Shown here piece after piece: positions 24,701-38,662 of a stretch of DNA of 64,000 nt (position 1 is the first letter of the stretch; each line of letters begins with the position of its first letter). The notes beneath the pieces are model-generated. The model was not told where the DNA came from, did no database searches, and saw only the letters and a list, made by a program, of their open reading frames with translations. A program made the position numbers and the translations under genes. This stretch comes from Galbula dea (taxonomy: Eukaryota; Chordata; Aves; Piciformes; Galbulidae), in contig VWZX01001164.1 of the NCBI GenBank assembly GCA_013399015.1, forward strand, positions 620,001 to 684,000. The letters run 5' to 3'.

Positions 24701-27700
24701 ATTCATCAAGCCAACAAACTCGTCACTGAGCAAATTTGTCCTCTCTCAAGGAAAGAACAACTCTGGTGTTATACAAACAGAAATGGTCAAAGGTGGCGCC
24801 AGAAGGGATGCTTTCAAAAACCTATCGTGTCTGAGGGCCTCATGCTTCTATTTCTGTCCAGTCAGAGTGTGGGCATAACCTATTCTAATATGCACATTTA
24901 CCTTTTCTTTCTGCAGCTTCTTGACTCTTGTACATGCAGACATTTGAATTCCTGTTGGCTCAGAAGTGAGATTCTTAACATGTATTAAAGTAGCTTTTCA
25001 CTGTGAGTTTACTGGGCAGAAAGCCTAAGAAGGCCTTCTTTTTAAGGGGTTTTAATTACTTGAATTTACCCAAGGGGTAAGCATTATGCTTTCTTTGCAG
25101 CACTGCTATCCAATAAGATTGCCAGTTGTTGAATTTCCCTAGAGGTTCCCTATTTATTGAAAGAATTCATGAAATATCCATCTATCCAGAGCTAAGGATA
25201 CTACTGTCGCTTTCCCATTCATCATCTTGATTTTGTTTCCTTCATGGCTGCTTTTGAGGTTCTTCATTGATCTTGTTCAATTCTGTCCACTCCTCTCCAT
25301 AAGTGTCCTCCCTCCTCTCTGCTGGAGAACCTTGGCCATTAAAAATGGGACAGACGTGCCTTAGAATCGAATGCACCCGAAAGCATTTTGCTGTGATGTG
25401 GCTGCTGGTGCAGAGAGGCAGTTCATTGGTGGAAGTATACTGGTGCTCTTTAGCAGAATGGAAAGAAAGATGAATAGAAGGCAGGAAAGACAGAAGTGGA
25501 GGAAAGAGTGAAGAAAGAGCAAAGAGGTATCTTGCAATGTTTAAAATAAAAATCTATACATAGCCCTTTAAAAGCCATGAATGGACTTCTCAACAGATGG
25601 CAACCCTACTGTCATGCAAGCCCAAGGCAGGAAGACCATAATTGTTAGCAAGTGTATTGTTAAGGGAATTTACTAATTTACTGATGCAGCAGCCGCTTCA
25701 GTTGAAGAATAAATTGGAATATTTTGGTGCATTTCCTTTAAAAAGTCACCCAGTTTTAAGTCTATGGTATTAAAATGACAAAGTCTTAAATGGAGGTCTC
25801 CTTTGCTAAACAAAAGATATGCAAATTACATTTCAAGATTTATATTATGATAAAAACTGAAACACAAAAGAGACATTATCTTGCAAAAATGTAAAAGTAC
25901 ATTGCTTCATGAGTCTATAATGATATAATGTGATGTTGATGTAGTTAAAGATGTCAGAAGGGAGACAATGACCTTAAAAGTTTAAGGCAGACACATTAAT
26001 ATTGATTGATTTTTAGGAGACTGAGCAGCAAGAATATCTCTATATATAGCTTGGATATTGAATTGTTTGAAAATTTGAGATGAGATACAGAACATTTTGG
26101 TCTTGTAATGCTTTAGACCTAATAGCAAGAACATGCTTTAAATGCAGCCATTTGTACTACAAGAAACTGGATGATGATTTGCCTTGAATTTAGCAAACTG
26201 TAAACTTATTCCTCATAAAAATCAGTAGTGGTTGACAAAACTAGGTGATCATTTCTGGACTAACCATAAATGCAGGTCTGTCATATGATGTCACAAAACA
26301 GTATAGGAAAATAACCCTGAAAACCTGTTTAGTAAACCAGGGAAGGCACAGTGTCTCCAAAGGGCCCGGCCTGAGTGAGCATCCAGATTCCCAGGAAAAC
26401 CAGAAATTTGAAGGTAGTCAGACTTGATTTAATTCTTTTTTACTACAAATCTCATTTCAGAGAATGATTAACAGGAGAAGAGACATAAATGGAAAAGTCT
26501 TGATCAAGGGAGCTGCTGTCAGGGTACCAGCTAGATAAATTAGGAAAAGAATGCTCACGTTTCTGTGAAAGAAGACTAATGACATTAAGTCAAGATGAAA
26601 TAGAAAGGAGCAGCATTGTAGGCTGAAAATCATAAAAGCCCATCCTGCCCTGACAAGAAACTCTGAGAAATTTCCTGTACTGAAAAGTAACTGGAAATGC
26701 CAAGGAATTACTTTACTCTTAGTGCCAGGTCCTGAAGTTAATACTGAAGGTGACCCAGGTACCAAATTTGCTTATTAGAATCTGCCACTACAAGTGAAGG
26801 AATGTTCTAGAAGCGCCTGAAGCAGTAGCTGTTAGTAGCAGCTCACCACACTGCAGATGTTCTGTATCTAGTTCTCACTCTACTCAGTGGGGGTCAGTTC
26901 CTTCACTTTAATCTGAAACAGTCCCATCTGGAGGCAAGCAGACAGTGGATATGGGGAGAGTGTGAGACCTACAGCCAATAGATGTTTTTGTAATTCAGAG
27001 AATATCTTTACAAGAAGGCAGGAATGGTAGTTTCCTGGAAAGAGTGGTGGCCCTAGATGAAATCATGGGGAAGCGTTGTATATTTGTACAGAAGGAGGTT
27101 TTTCAGAAGGTAAGATTTGTCTTTAGGTGTACCAAAAAGGATTTTTTAAAAGCAAATTAAAAAACCCAACACCACTTCTGTGGTTAAAAGTGTACATTAA
27201 GCACTAGAGCGTTTACAGCAAAACAAAATGCCCCCCTTTCTCATGAAATATGGATTTATTGTTTAAGTACTGACTTAGCCTTCTAAGAAACATTCGTATT
27301 CCTAAATAAAGGAGCAGATCTTCCATTAGAAGTCTCCTAGCTTCAGATCTAGATTATAATACAGAGTAGAATTTCTGCAGCCAAGTATTTAGTGTGATCG
27401 GTACTAAAACTGTATGAGATTATCTAATGTACTTTTCTGTGATGTGCAAAGTAAATGCCAGGATGCAGCATTGTACCTGGCTGCAGTAGCATGAAGTTAT
27501 GCTTCAACAGCATTCCATTGTAATGTAGGATTTTGAAGGCAGGGAAGCAGTTTCTGAAGTGTTGAACATCAGCAAGAAATTATTTTTGAAAGTAGAAAAT
27601 AAGGAAAGAATTTGAACTGATGTTTAGAACAAATAAATGCGAGGAGCAAAACTCTCAGTATTAGCCCTATAACAAATAACTAAATGAAGCATGTATTTAA

Positions 27701-30700
27701 AATTTGGTGGGAAGCTTTTGTACATTTTAGTTCTGTTTGGCTCAGCAGGTGTACTGCACTTTAGACTCCAGTCTCCAGGGCTGTCAGTCCAACAACTTTC
27801 ACAAGCACTGTATTCACTTAAAGGCTAAAAGAGAAAACCAGAAGGCGATGATGTTAGTAGCACTTAGCACTTATATAGCTTTTTCCTTCCTGAAAGTACA
27901 GTGCAAACGTGAGGTAATTAACAAGTAGTTTGTCTTGGAGATACAAATGTATATCTAAACAAGCTTTAAAGAAAAAGAATGCAGCAATGTAAGACCACCT
28001 ATGCCAAATTGCACATTTTCAAGGTTAAATATAGCAAAGTGGTATTTATAGTATTTCTCCCTGTAGTGGGTCAATAAGTCCAACCTTTGGAAACCAACAT
28101 GATATATTTCTGCATGTGGGCCTGCTTCTTCATTGTGTGAAGAATTTACTGCAATAATTTCGGATTGTATTTGATGAAATGCCTGCTATAGGAAACCACT
28201 GGCAAGTTACACAAGAGGAAGTGTTGTTTGAGTAGAGTCAAAACATGTAGTTCTGTTGCACAGATGCACCAGTTAGTCAAACTGCCACAGTCTCCATACC
28301 AATTCTGCTGTGCCTGCTTCTCTCCATCAACTCTAGTGGCTACCCACCTTGTGGTACATATTCTGAATATGTCTCACAAAGTCTTCAACTCTTGGATAGA
28401 TAGATATGTATCAAATCTGCTTGCTTAGAAAGTTCAGAGCCTTCCAAGGATTGAACCAGTAAAGAGGTTCACCTGGCACTGGAAGAAATTGAATCCTTCT
28501 GAGGAGGAGAAGGGACAGGCTGTAAGGATTCAACTACAAGTCTTAGACTTAGTATTTTTCTAGAAATGAGGAAGAAAAGTATTGGCAGCTATGGTGTGTT
28601 TTCACTGAGCTTTTTTTTTTCTGGTTCAAATTCTGGTTCAGCAGTGTTTGCAAAGCTGTAAGTAGACTCATAAGTCATTTTGATAATTAAAGAGTTCTTT
28701 CGAGCCCTTGAACTACCAAGGGCTATCAGTGCAGATCAGCCAGGATGCAGAGCAGAGTCTACTGGGGGAATTGGCTGTTTCACTCTCCTCTTCGTTCATA
28801 GGCCATTATGACTAGGATGGCAAATCTGTCAATTTTGCAATTTCCTCCAGTAATAGAGTTTTGGCAGGAGCTGACACCAGTGCTGTATTGTACTCATGCA
28901 CCGTTAGGTAACCAATGCATGCTCCATTTAAGAGAGGCACAGAAAGCTTCTCAAAGTTACTTCATTATAGTCTGTCTCTCTGTGCTGAGCTCTGCTGCTG
29001 AGAGCAGGGGAGGTGTGAAAAGGCTTGTTAATAAAAGCCTGTTTAGATTTCATTACTGTGAGCAGGGAAATCAAGACAATACAGATCTTGCCAACCCTCT
29101 GAGAGTTTCAGTTCTCTCTGGAAATCCTTTCCTGCACTGGGTACCTTTATGTAATGCAAGCAGAGCTCTTCTCAGGTGCCTTTGAAGAATAGAGAGAATG
29201 GAGACTCCTTTCCAATTGTGGAGAATGTGAAAAGGGAAAGGGAAAGAGGAAAGAAGGAGCGCAGGGCATCTTGTTTTTCCTATTACACACACACTGAAGA
29301 AAAAGCATCAAGCTCAGCCTTCTGGTTTTTCCCCATTTAGGTTTCAATACTAGAAAGGAGAAATCTTTTGAGCTGCAGGAGAAACAAAGGGACTGGCATG
29401 AAGGGCAAAATAGATGTGGCAATATGGCAGACTGTAGCTGCAGAAATGACGAAAGCATTGGGAAAGGGCTTATAGCTAAGTGATTGGTCCATGGGACAGG
29501 CAATTGTAGGTTGGTTATATTCCACTCATAGCTGAGATCTGGGGAAGCTATAACTTATCAACCTCTAGCAGGGCTTTTACACTGTGCCAAAAGCATCTTA
29601 TTTACTAGATCTAATGATGTCTCCTGCCGAGGCTAATTGGAAGATAGCATACAGTGAACCACAAAGAACTTAGAAAAATATTAATTTCTTCTTCAGACTG
29701 GCCCTGGCCAGTGAAATAAAAGTAAACATTTCTGAAAGAAAGCTGTAGCTATGGAGGTGTCTTTGGCTACATGACCAGCCTTAGCCTTTAACTAATTTAA
29801 GGACTTCAGCAATGTTTTTCAGATTGTTATAAAAGAAAAATCCTAACCTGCGGCAGACTTGGCATGTGGTGTGGACAGGCCTTTTTTCCCCCTAGAAGAT
29901 TAAACCTCTCCACTTTAATCACTATGACTTCCTTTGTTGTGGTCTTTTTAATGTTCTTCAAGTTTTACTTAAATATTTATTAAAGTTTTTTTAATGTTTA
30001 AGTCTTGATGAAAGCAGATAAAGGTCTCCTAGCCATAAATGCTGCTCTTCCTCTCTATATTGGCATAAACAATCACCTGAATATACTGAATATATATAAA
30101 TATAGATGTTAAACCCCAGCTAGTAATAAATGACATGAAATAGTCACTAGGAAGCTGGGTGAGCCCTGTTCACTGTGTATTCCACTGTGTTACACTTTCA
30201 TTATAAATTCAAAGTGAATTACAAAGGTTAGTAAAATCTATTTCACTTTTTTTTTTCACTTGTCCGCTTGTATTTTATAAATAAGTCTCAAATTTTACAT
30301 TGCTACTGACCTAACTTAATTGAAAGGAAAATTCTTCAGAGAAGAGCACGTGTTAAATAGCACATTGCCATGCACATATTTTGCATCATTACAGAGTGAT
30401 AACATAATACAGTTAATGAGTACCTTTCTCACTAGTGTAAATTCTTTGTCATTAGGAGTAGAATTTAATCCTTTTCATCCTATGTTATCTTATTGCTCCT
30501 TATTGCTCTTGGTATTGGTCTGCTGCTTGGAGTACCTAGCCCCATCAGGAGATCCAGAAGGGTTGTATATCATTTACGCCATTACTGCCATCTTTGCTGT
30601 AGAGTTACTGAACAAAAACATTTTGTAATATGAAGTGTTTGGTGGTGTAGTCACTGAAGTCGGTATTACTTTCACAATTGATTTCAATCAGAAGAGGACT

Positions 30701-32299
30701 GTGTTGACTGTGACTGTGGCACCCCAGTAAAACATGAACACTATGCCCTTTTAAGTAATGTATTGCACCTATATTTTTAAGAGATCACTTGTAAAAGCTG
30801 CCCTGGAAAAGGAGACAAAGAGAGATGTGCCTGTTAGTGCAAAACTTACCTTCTGAATTCTGTTCTGCTTGAAGAGAAGAAAGCAGAATGCAAGGTGTGT
30901 GCTGTATATTAATATTTATTCAAACTGTCTTCTGATACAGTGCCTTTCTGATGCTACATGGTGTTCTCCTGCACTATTTCCCAGCACGATGGCTAATGTC
31001 CTGCTCTGAAAACTATCCATTAAAATTTTATCAATTTTGTGTTTTGGTGAGACAGTATGAGGAAATGCCATTGGAAAATTAGATTCCTCTTTGACATCAG
31101 GCGCCCAGTCAGCAATCCAATCCCATGTGTTTCTTCTGAGACATTAGGATTTGATATAATTTTGGGCAGAAAACATTTTAAAATGAAACAATTGAATTTT
31201 CTAGATGGTCTTGGGGACCACTTAGCTTAAGAGAATACACTTCCAAATCAAAAGCCTTTCAATCATTCTAAATATTATTTGGATGATATTTGCTTTATGT
31301 GTAGTAGCAGTTTAAATTTGTATTGAATGTTTGACTGGCTCATGCTCGCATAGATGATGTATGAAATTATTATTTCATATTTTTCTAGTGTTTGCATTGC
31401 AAGTGACATCTGGCTGACAGGGACTTGGAGAAATGGGATACGAAGTGAATGCTGCAGTTGCCACAGTATCGTATTTATCAAAAAGCTAAGGTTGGTCTGT
31501 CTTTGTTTAACATATGAAAGTCAGGGCAGTGAATAAGAAACAGTACTATTTTCTTTTTAACTGAAATGCTTAGAAAATGAAGATAGATGAAGAAAAAATG
31601 TTAATGGTATTCTATATTGTGTTCATTGAATTAATTTATGTAGACAATCATGCCTACTGACTGAAAGGCAGTTCTCATCTTGTTTGGAGATTTTTTTTTT
31701 TTGCTATTATACCTTTAAATTTTGGTTAATGTTATATAATTCATACCCACTATATCACAGAGGTTGGGAAGTCTGGAACAAACTACTATAGCAGACTGCC
31801 ACAATTCTTTTTAAACTTTTTCAGCTATACAAGTGTAAGGGTGGGTTTATTCTGATCATATTGTAACTTTGAAAAGTACCTGTTGAAATACTGTCTTCAG
31901 CCAAACTCTTACCCTAATGCTTTTTCATTAAGCTCTTAATATGTTACTTGTCTAATGGTAAATTATCTTGATAGAATATAACACAGGTTTTTAAAATTAT
32001 ACTATTATTTTACAGTTCAAAATGTGGTATGAAAGTTGATGATTTTCTTTAGAAATATGACTTTAGCCTTTAAAAAAGGTGTTTTCAAAATGGGTGCTCT
32101 TTGGGAGGAAACTCTGCCATAGTGTTACAGAACAGTGACAAAAGTGATGCAGTGAGGTGTCCAGATTCCGGCTGTGTCTTGGGAGGGGAGAGGAATTGGC
32201 TGTATTACTCTGACTAGAAGGGTCTTTTAGGCACTCTTTGTCACTGTCTTGATATCATTCACCCCTACTGGTTATTAAGACTCTGGACTCTGTGTGAAG
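21748..32299. other. Long gene-free stretch, no recognised element
   Basis: About 10.5 kb of AT-rich DNA with no transposon ends that I can identify. Open frames (28808-29185, 29147-29503, 30320-30628, 26457-26765, 23079-23354 and others) are short, lack motifs and often lie antisense to each other. A purine-rich zone occurs around 25450-25530. The sequence is compatible with a large intron or intergenic desert. Confidence 0.5.
29229..29259 (+). repeat. 31-nt homopurine tract
   Basis: An uninterrupted A/G run with GGGAAA-like units. It is low-complexity sequence and creates lysine/arginine-rich or proline/phenylalanine/serine-rich chance frames on the two strands. Confidence 0.85.
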
Positions 32300-32362
32300 A
32301 ATCATAGAATGGCCCAGGTTGGAAGAGACCTCAAAGATCATCTAGTTCCAACCCCCATGAAC
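32300..32362 (-). mobile_element. CR1 LINE, 3'-terminal fragment
   Basis: The plus strand reads AATCATAGAATGGCCCAGGT, then TTGGAAGAGACCTCAAAGAT and CATCTAGTTCCAACCCCCAT. This is the reverse complement of the extreme 3' end of CR1. Only about 60 bp remain, one of the shortest CR1 tails in the window; the sequence after 'ccccatgaa' no longer matches. Confidence 0.9.
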
Positions 32363-32719
32363 CCACAATTAACAGAACTCCCAGCTATCCCAGGTGAAGA
32401 AACCTGGGGGCTGTTAAACTTATGATGTGGCATTCAGAAGAGTAAAGCAAGAATAGGTTGTATGGCAATGGTGAAGTGAGTAGAACAGAGAGGGGAAAAA
32501 TGAGAGATGTCAGACCAAGTAATCCAAAATTAATTGCATCTGTACTGCTGCCAAGAGATTTTTTTGATCTACAAAGTTATCAAGCTGAGTGCACTCAGCA
32601 TCTTCCAGGACTTGTATGCTTCCTTTTAAACAAATAGAAAATCCAGTTTTGTGGTCCAATTCACAGGAAGAACTAACAGTGGTTTTATTTCAGGTCTTCA
32701 ACTGCAAGGTCTAGTTGGG
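32363..32719. other. Non-coding, no recognised element
   Basis: No gene or repeat was recognised between the CR1 tail and the A-rich tract. Confidence 0.5.
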
Positions 32720-32797
32720 AAACAACAAAAAAAACAAAACAAACCAGACCAAAAACAAACAAACAAAACCACTAACCAAAACAAACCGAAAAAAGAA
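32720..32797 (+). repeat. A-rich (AAAC)n-type low-complexity tract
   Basis: About 80 bases dominated by AAAC and AAAAC units. It could be simple-sequence expansion or a decayed poly(A) tail; no processed gene copy is recognisable immediately before it. Confidence 0.85.
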
Positions 32798-35182
32798 GTG
32801 GGGTAAAAAAGACACAGAAAACACTTCAGAATTGTTCCAAGAGGAAAAATCTATTCCCCTAAGTGAACCTCAAGAGTAGCCCTTCTATTTACTGATGTTA
32901 TAGTGAATTTGCCTGTCTTCCTTTGTTAGACATTAGCAATGTGATCACTCCGTGCTCTACTTTTTTCCTCAGTTTTGCAAACATCTCCAGTCAGTAGACC
33001 TAGCCATTGCCATGCTTACCTTTCCTTGCAATCACAAACTTTCATTTTTATTATAGGGAAAAAAGTATTTATTTTTCCCAACAGTTGAACAAAGAATACT
33101 GAGGTGTTGATCACTTCAGACCAGCAGAGTATCAAATTAGAGCATTCAGAGCAGTATATATTCTGAGCATAGCAATGACAGGAATAGAACTGATTAGAAA
33201 AGCAGAACAGATGATACTGTAGCAGAGTCTGCCATTGAGGCTGGTGTCCTAAGCATTGCATAGTAGTTCCTGTCAAAGGTTCTTTAACCATGCAGGATGT
33301 TATAGATGGTTCATTGGAGTATGCTTTGCGCTTTTAGATGAAAATCACAAATTATTTATCTTATGTTGGCTTAGGATGTTGTGGTAAAGAAATTGCCATG
33401 CAGGGAAGACTAGGTACCTTATCATTTAAAAAAAATCAAACAACAAAACCCAAACAAGTTGGTGTTTTTGGAGCCTTTCCGAATAGGTCCTGTTCACTTT
33501 GCAGTTCCCATATGCTCTGATGGTTTGTTATTATGTAACATGTTCCACTTACCTGTTTTCCAAGTTGCCATTTACTCTTTTGGAGATGATACTTTTTCTT
33601 GGGTTCCTGTAAAGCTCAAGAAACCTGATGCCAGTCATTCCTAAAACGCATTCCTTTGTCCTTCAATGAATGTCTCCAAACTACCCCCTTTCAGCTGAGA
33701 TGGGCCAGTCCCCATGTCTCAGACTTCTACTCAGTGTCTTTTCTTACTAACAAAATTGTTCATATGCAAAGACACACAAGGTATCTTGAACTGCTTTTAC
33801 AAGTCTGCGAGTGCCATTGCCACCTGTTGAGCTAAAATCACAGAAGTCATCAATGTATTTTCTCACCTTTGTTTAGCTCTGTGTCGTATTACGTTGCATA
33901 GTGCTTGTCTCTGTCATATATGAAACAAAGCTGTTGTAGTTTCTTAGCCAATAATATTTATGTTCTGTGATAATGTTTGTTGTTTTACACTTATACTTGT
34001 CTGTTTCACTGTCTACCTAGCCACACACTCAGATTTTATCAGCTTCTGGTTAAGAAGATTTCCTGTATGCTAACATAAACAAAAGGAAGGAAATAAGTGG
34101 TTAAGTCATTCCCCACCCCATTTGCACTACTCTCATCAGCTCTTTCCTCAGTCTCAGCTACCTCATTTCCAGTGTCCACAGTTCACACATTTCCAACTTC
34201 ATCCTGATTACCATAGTTTTCTTCTGTTTACTATTCAAGGCAATATTTGTTTGGCCTGATTTTACACCTTCTATCATGAGTGTTTGCACCTCAAACCGAG
34301 ACATCATCATTAATTAAAAAGTCTATAGATCATGGTTATTTACTGCAGGTTCTAAGGCTGAAGGAAAACTACCTGGCTGTAGAACTGAGAATCATAAGGC
34401 TGAAGATATATGATCTGCATTCTTTGTATTGAGATATTTTGGTAGAAAGCATTGGGATAAAATTTTCAAAAGTGCTGATGGTGCTGATTTTCAAATCTGT
34501 TTAGCGACCGAAAAGTCTAATGGGCTCTTTCTTATCTGCCTCTAAACTTAAACATGTAGTTACTGTTTTCTGGCTCTGTTTAGTATTTCAGACCTGTACC
34601 TTGCCATTTTTAGCTTTATGATAATAACTGTACTGCTAGTCCAATCAGCCAGTCATCATATTCCACCTTCAGTTAAGACTTCAATTTCTCTTTACAAATT
34701 TAATATGATCATTTATGCTTGGTGCAATATTGAATTTCTATCAAAGCGATGAATCATCTTTTTAAAGAGCTGAGGGTCTGGGAAACCCTGTATTGCATTC
34801 TTTAATATTCATTACATTCCTTATTATTGTTCTTTGTGTGTTGAGTAGTGAAGCCATGCTTCTTCTTAGTAGTTTGTATCTACAGTCTGTTTCACAGAAC
34901 AAGGATGTATCAGACTTCCCTATTGCTCTTTTGAACCATCTGCAGCCCGTGGGGAAAATCAGATTGGTCAGAGGTCTGATCCCTTTTGAAGTTGGATCTT
35001 GGCACTTTCTTCTGTGTGGGTGAAGGTGAAAGTGAATGTATGATACTCTATATACAAACAACCTTTCCTTTTCAAGAGAGGACCAGTAGTACCTACATGT
35101 ACAGATACTTTAGAGGAACCAAGTTCTCTAGATGATGTTAATGTCAGTCAAAGTACTTGCAAGTGAATTTTGAGTCATTTTT

Positions 35183-35229
35183 TTAGGAGTGATGTGTATA
35201 TATATATTTAGGAGTGATGTGTATATATA
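35183..35229. repeat. 25-bp tandem duplication with TA run
   Basis: TTAGGAGTGATGTGTATATA appears at 35183 and again at 35208, each copy ending in a short TA dinucleotide run. Apart from the TA-run length the copies are identical, consistent with slippage through the TA repeat. Confidence 0.9.
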
Positions 35230-38200
35230 ATAAGAGAGAGGAAAAAACTATTTACTTCTTATTTAAAAACTAAGATTAATATTAGCTGTGATAAACTGAT
35301 GAACTGCCTGAGATATTTAAACTGAATAGCAGACACTAAATATATATTTTTTAAAACTTTGATTGTCAGAAGGCAGCAGGAAGGGTGGGGGAGGAAGCAT
35401 ATGGACATAAGCACACAGACAAAACCATGAATATGAGATTTTTTTCCCTCATCCCTTTTCTTCCCTGTTTTGTTCCCAGTTCTTGCCTCTAAAAGAGTCT
35501 TCAGATAAACAGCAATCCTGAGGTATAGTACCATAACAACGAAAGCACTCCAAAGAGGGTGGAGTGGAAAAGAAAGGGGAGATCTCATAGGGCAGCTCAT
35601 ACGATGCTGATAAGTAAGGTAATATTTTGTACGTCACACTTTGTGTTCTTACATTCAGAAGAAGTCTAATTGAGAGCAATTCTAACTGACAAGAGTCCAT
35701 TGAAAGCTGGATAACAATGGACAATAAAGCATCTTAAAGCAATCTAGTTCTTTCTTTGTTAGTAACTTTTTCTCCGTTATGCCAAAGGTAGTACAGGATG
35801 TAGAAAGAGTGGTAAAGAAGGAAAATTTACTCTCAGTGCAAGGGAAAAAGAATTGTTATTCATTCTGCCTAATGAAGACCCCAAAGTGCAAGCACTGAAG
35901 GAAAAAGTGAGACTGAAAACTGTTGGGGCTTTCCGTTTGCGTTCCATTTGTTCTATGGCACTTTCTTCTCTATTTCCCTTGCCATGCTGTCTCACATCAG
36001 ACACTTGGGGTCCAGTTCTCAATGGCTTTAAACCTTAGTTATAGCACTCATTTTTCTTCAGCCTTATTCGGGATAGTTTAGAAAAGAACGTTGCCAGCTT
36101 GAAATATTGTTTTCCCTAATGCGAACACAGTAGTGTACTGAAAGGTATTTGTCCTCCTAGATGGGAAGAGTTTCAGTTCTTGTCCATGGCTGTGGAAAAA
36201 TCACATCCTAAACTAGAAAATTCTATGTCCTAGGCTGTAGAAAAAATTATGGGAACACTTCAGAAAGCTGTTTTTATCCCTCTGATATGTCTAAATGTTG
36301 TTATAACACATTGAAGATACTGCTGGTGACTGATTTTGGCACAGTCTGTTTAACATTTGGGTAGAATATTTGCTTTTTCTCTCCTCTATATTCTTTCTCT
36401 ACGGTTTGAGATCTTTGTTAATTCTTATGAGGGGTCGTTTGGTTGGTTGGCTTTTTAAAATGGTTTTCATCCATATTAATTAGACTTCATAGACTTTTGG
36501 CTAGAATAAACCCATTCGGCCTACTCTGCAGGTGATCACATGGTACTCAAACCAGAGAAACATATATGAAAAGCTGTCATAATGGTGGTAATAGCTGTGA
36601 ATTCCAGAGATCCTTTTAGGGATGGAGAAAGTCCTGACTGTGTGATCCTTCCAGTGTATATGTAGGTACAGACTAATCCTTTTCCAAGTCTTCTGTAGAG
36701 GTAAATTTTTACCAAACCTGAATAGGACTTCAAAACAGCTATTTTGAAGTCTGAAGTCCTTTAGAAATAGTGTTTCACCATACAAGAAGTTCACTTTGAC
36801 TCAGTTAGCAGAGACCCTGACATCTCAGAAACACAGATCCCATTTCATATCTGAAATAAAATGAGATTTAGATTGTTAGGCTCTAACCATAGCCATGTGG
36901 TTGGAGACTGCTAAATTCACATGAGAATGCCTGTCTTCTTTCCTTCTGACAAACAACTCTGTCTTTCTACCATCAATCATTTCAATATAATATATTTTCA
37001 AAGTAATCTTTCCTTGAACAGCAGACTACAGTATTTTATCATTTTGTAGGTTTTGTTTCCTTCATGGGTGAATACTTCCACCAAATTGCATTTAATATCT
37101 ATTAACTTGGATTTTTAAAAGACCAAATGGCTCCCACATCTCATTGTGTTGTTTCTCTTAATTTGTTGTTTCTTCAAATTTGATACCACTGCATACTTAG
37201 AACTTGATTTCTGTTGTCATCCTATCTAAAACCAGAATCCTGACAAGAGGCCTGTCTTATGAAATCATGGTCTTCCTGGGAGAGACTTATGTCCCTCTTT
37301 TCTTGAAAGAGGCCTTTGTATTGAATTTCTACTCTTCAGGTAGTTCTTCACAGATCCCCAACTATTTTGTTGTTTACTTTGGGCATCGATGTTTTCTCAG
37401 ACCTGCTCTGATGATATAATAGGTTGTTTTTTAAAACTGGCTGAGCTATTACATTAAGATTTATTAGTGCATTCCTAAGCTCTTCCACCTGCTCTTTGGT
37501 CCTCTTGTTTCTTTGTCAGAGAACAATGTTGATGTTGAAATTTCAAACCATTAAAATAAATAACACAACCCAAACTTCTGCTACTTTTTTCAAAGGGTCA
37601 GCTTCCCAAAGAAAGAATTGGATAGTTTGTGAAGTTATGGGAGCAACAGTGGTGTAATTAATGAAAGGTGTTGCTCATATTCTTTTCTATTTCTTCTGCA
37701 AGACTTCATTCTAGAGATGTATGTCTGTGTGTGTTTGAAGGTGCCCAGAGTACTTAAGCTACAATTACTCTGAAAATAAATATTCTGTGTTGATAGAGGT
37801 ATCTTCTTAACTATATTATGCATAGCTACTGTAAAGTACAGTATTTTTAAAAGACACAAAATGGGAAGAGGGGAAAACAGAAAAAGAAATATTAAGTTGG
37901 ACTGACTAGAAGTAAAGAAAAGGTCTGAGAAGTACTAGTTGCACAAGTATTGTGCGTACATATACTCCCAGTCAGAGATGGCTGGTACATAGAGTTTATT
38001 TCCACTGAGGCAGCTTCAGGTTTATAAATATTTGCACAGAAGTCATTAGAATGATTTGTAGGCTATGTGCAAGTGCATGGTATACATGTTTTGGCAGACT
38101 TGTACAAACTTGAGTATCTAGGATTAGGCATCAAATCCAAATATATGTGTGTCTAGTCACAATTAGTGGGAGTTAAAATATTTTGTTTTGAACATCCAAG

Positions 38201-38616
38201 CAGTCCAAACAGGCTCCATTACCAGTTGTAGCACTTGGACACAAATGCTTCTGTGAAGGCAGAACTGCCCTGTTAGCTATTTGCAAAATTTCAAAGTGCA
38301 TTGATCTTTCTTAAAGCTCTATGCATAAGCAAGAGCTCTCTCTAGATCTCTTGGTTAATTTTCTTCAGGCTTCAGAATGGATATATTCTACTCAGGTGCA
38401 CTTTTTAGGTTTCTTGTTGGTTAACCATCATGTTGTTGGTTATTAGGTTGGCACTGTTGAATGGAAATTTGCATCATGATACTCCAGACCATAAGAGGTT
38501 CAGATGAACTTTTTTCTTACATGCAATTTTTTGGTTTAATATGTTGTTTCTGTTTCCCTTTGCAGTCTAATTCTAGCATTATGCAATAAAAACAGTATAT
38601 GCAGGTTTTATATTTG

Positions 38617-38662
38617 TACATGCATATATATATACATAAATAAATGTATTTATGTATGTATG
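38617..38662. repeat. AT-rich alternating tract with imperfect palindrome
   Basis: A run of TATATA and ATGTAT units that includes the near-palindrome ACATAAATAAATGTATTTAT. It is low-complexity sequence that could form a cruciform; no gene function is implied. Confidence 0.75.

Noticed and set aside
28808..29503. Overlapping frames on both strands
   Set aside because: They are antisense to each other, the minus frames arise from the homopurine tract at 29229-29259, and none has a motif.
32720..32797. A-rich tract as the tail of a processed pseudogene
   Set aside because: The sequence just upstream shows no gene-like frame, and the AAAC periodicity fits a simple repeat better.
38445..38470. 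TTAGGTTGGCACTG resembling a mariner terminal inverted repeat
   Set aside because: No matching inverted copy was found within a plausible distance, and no transposase-like frame is present.
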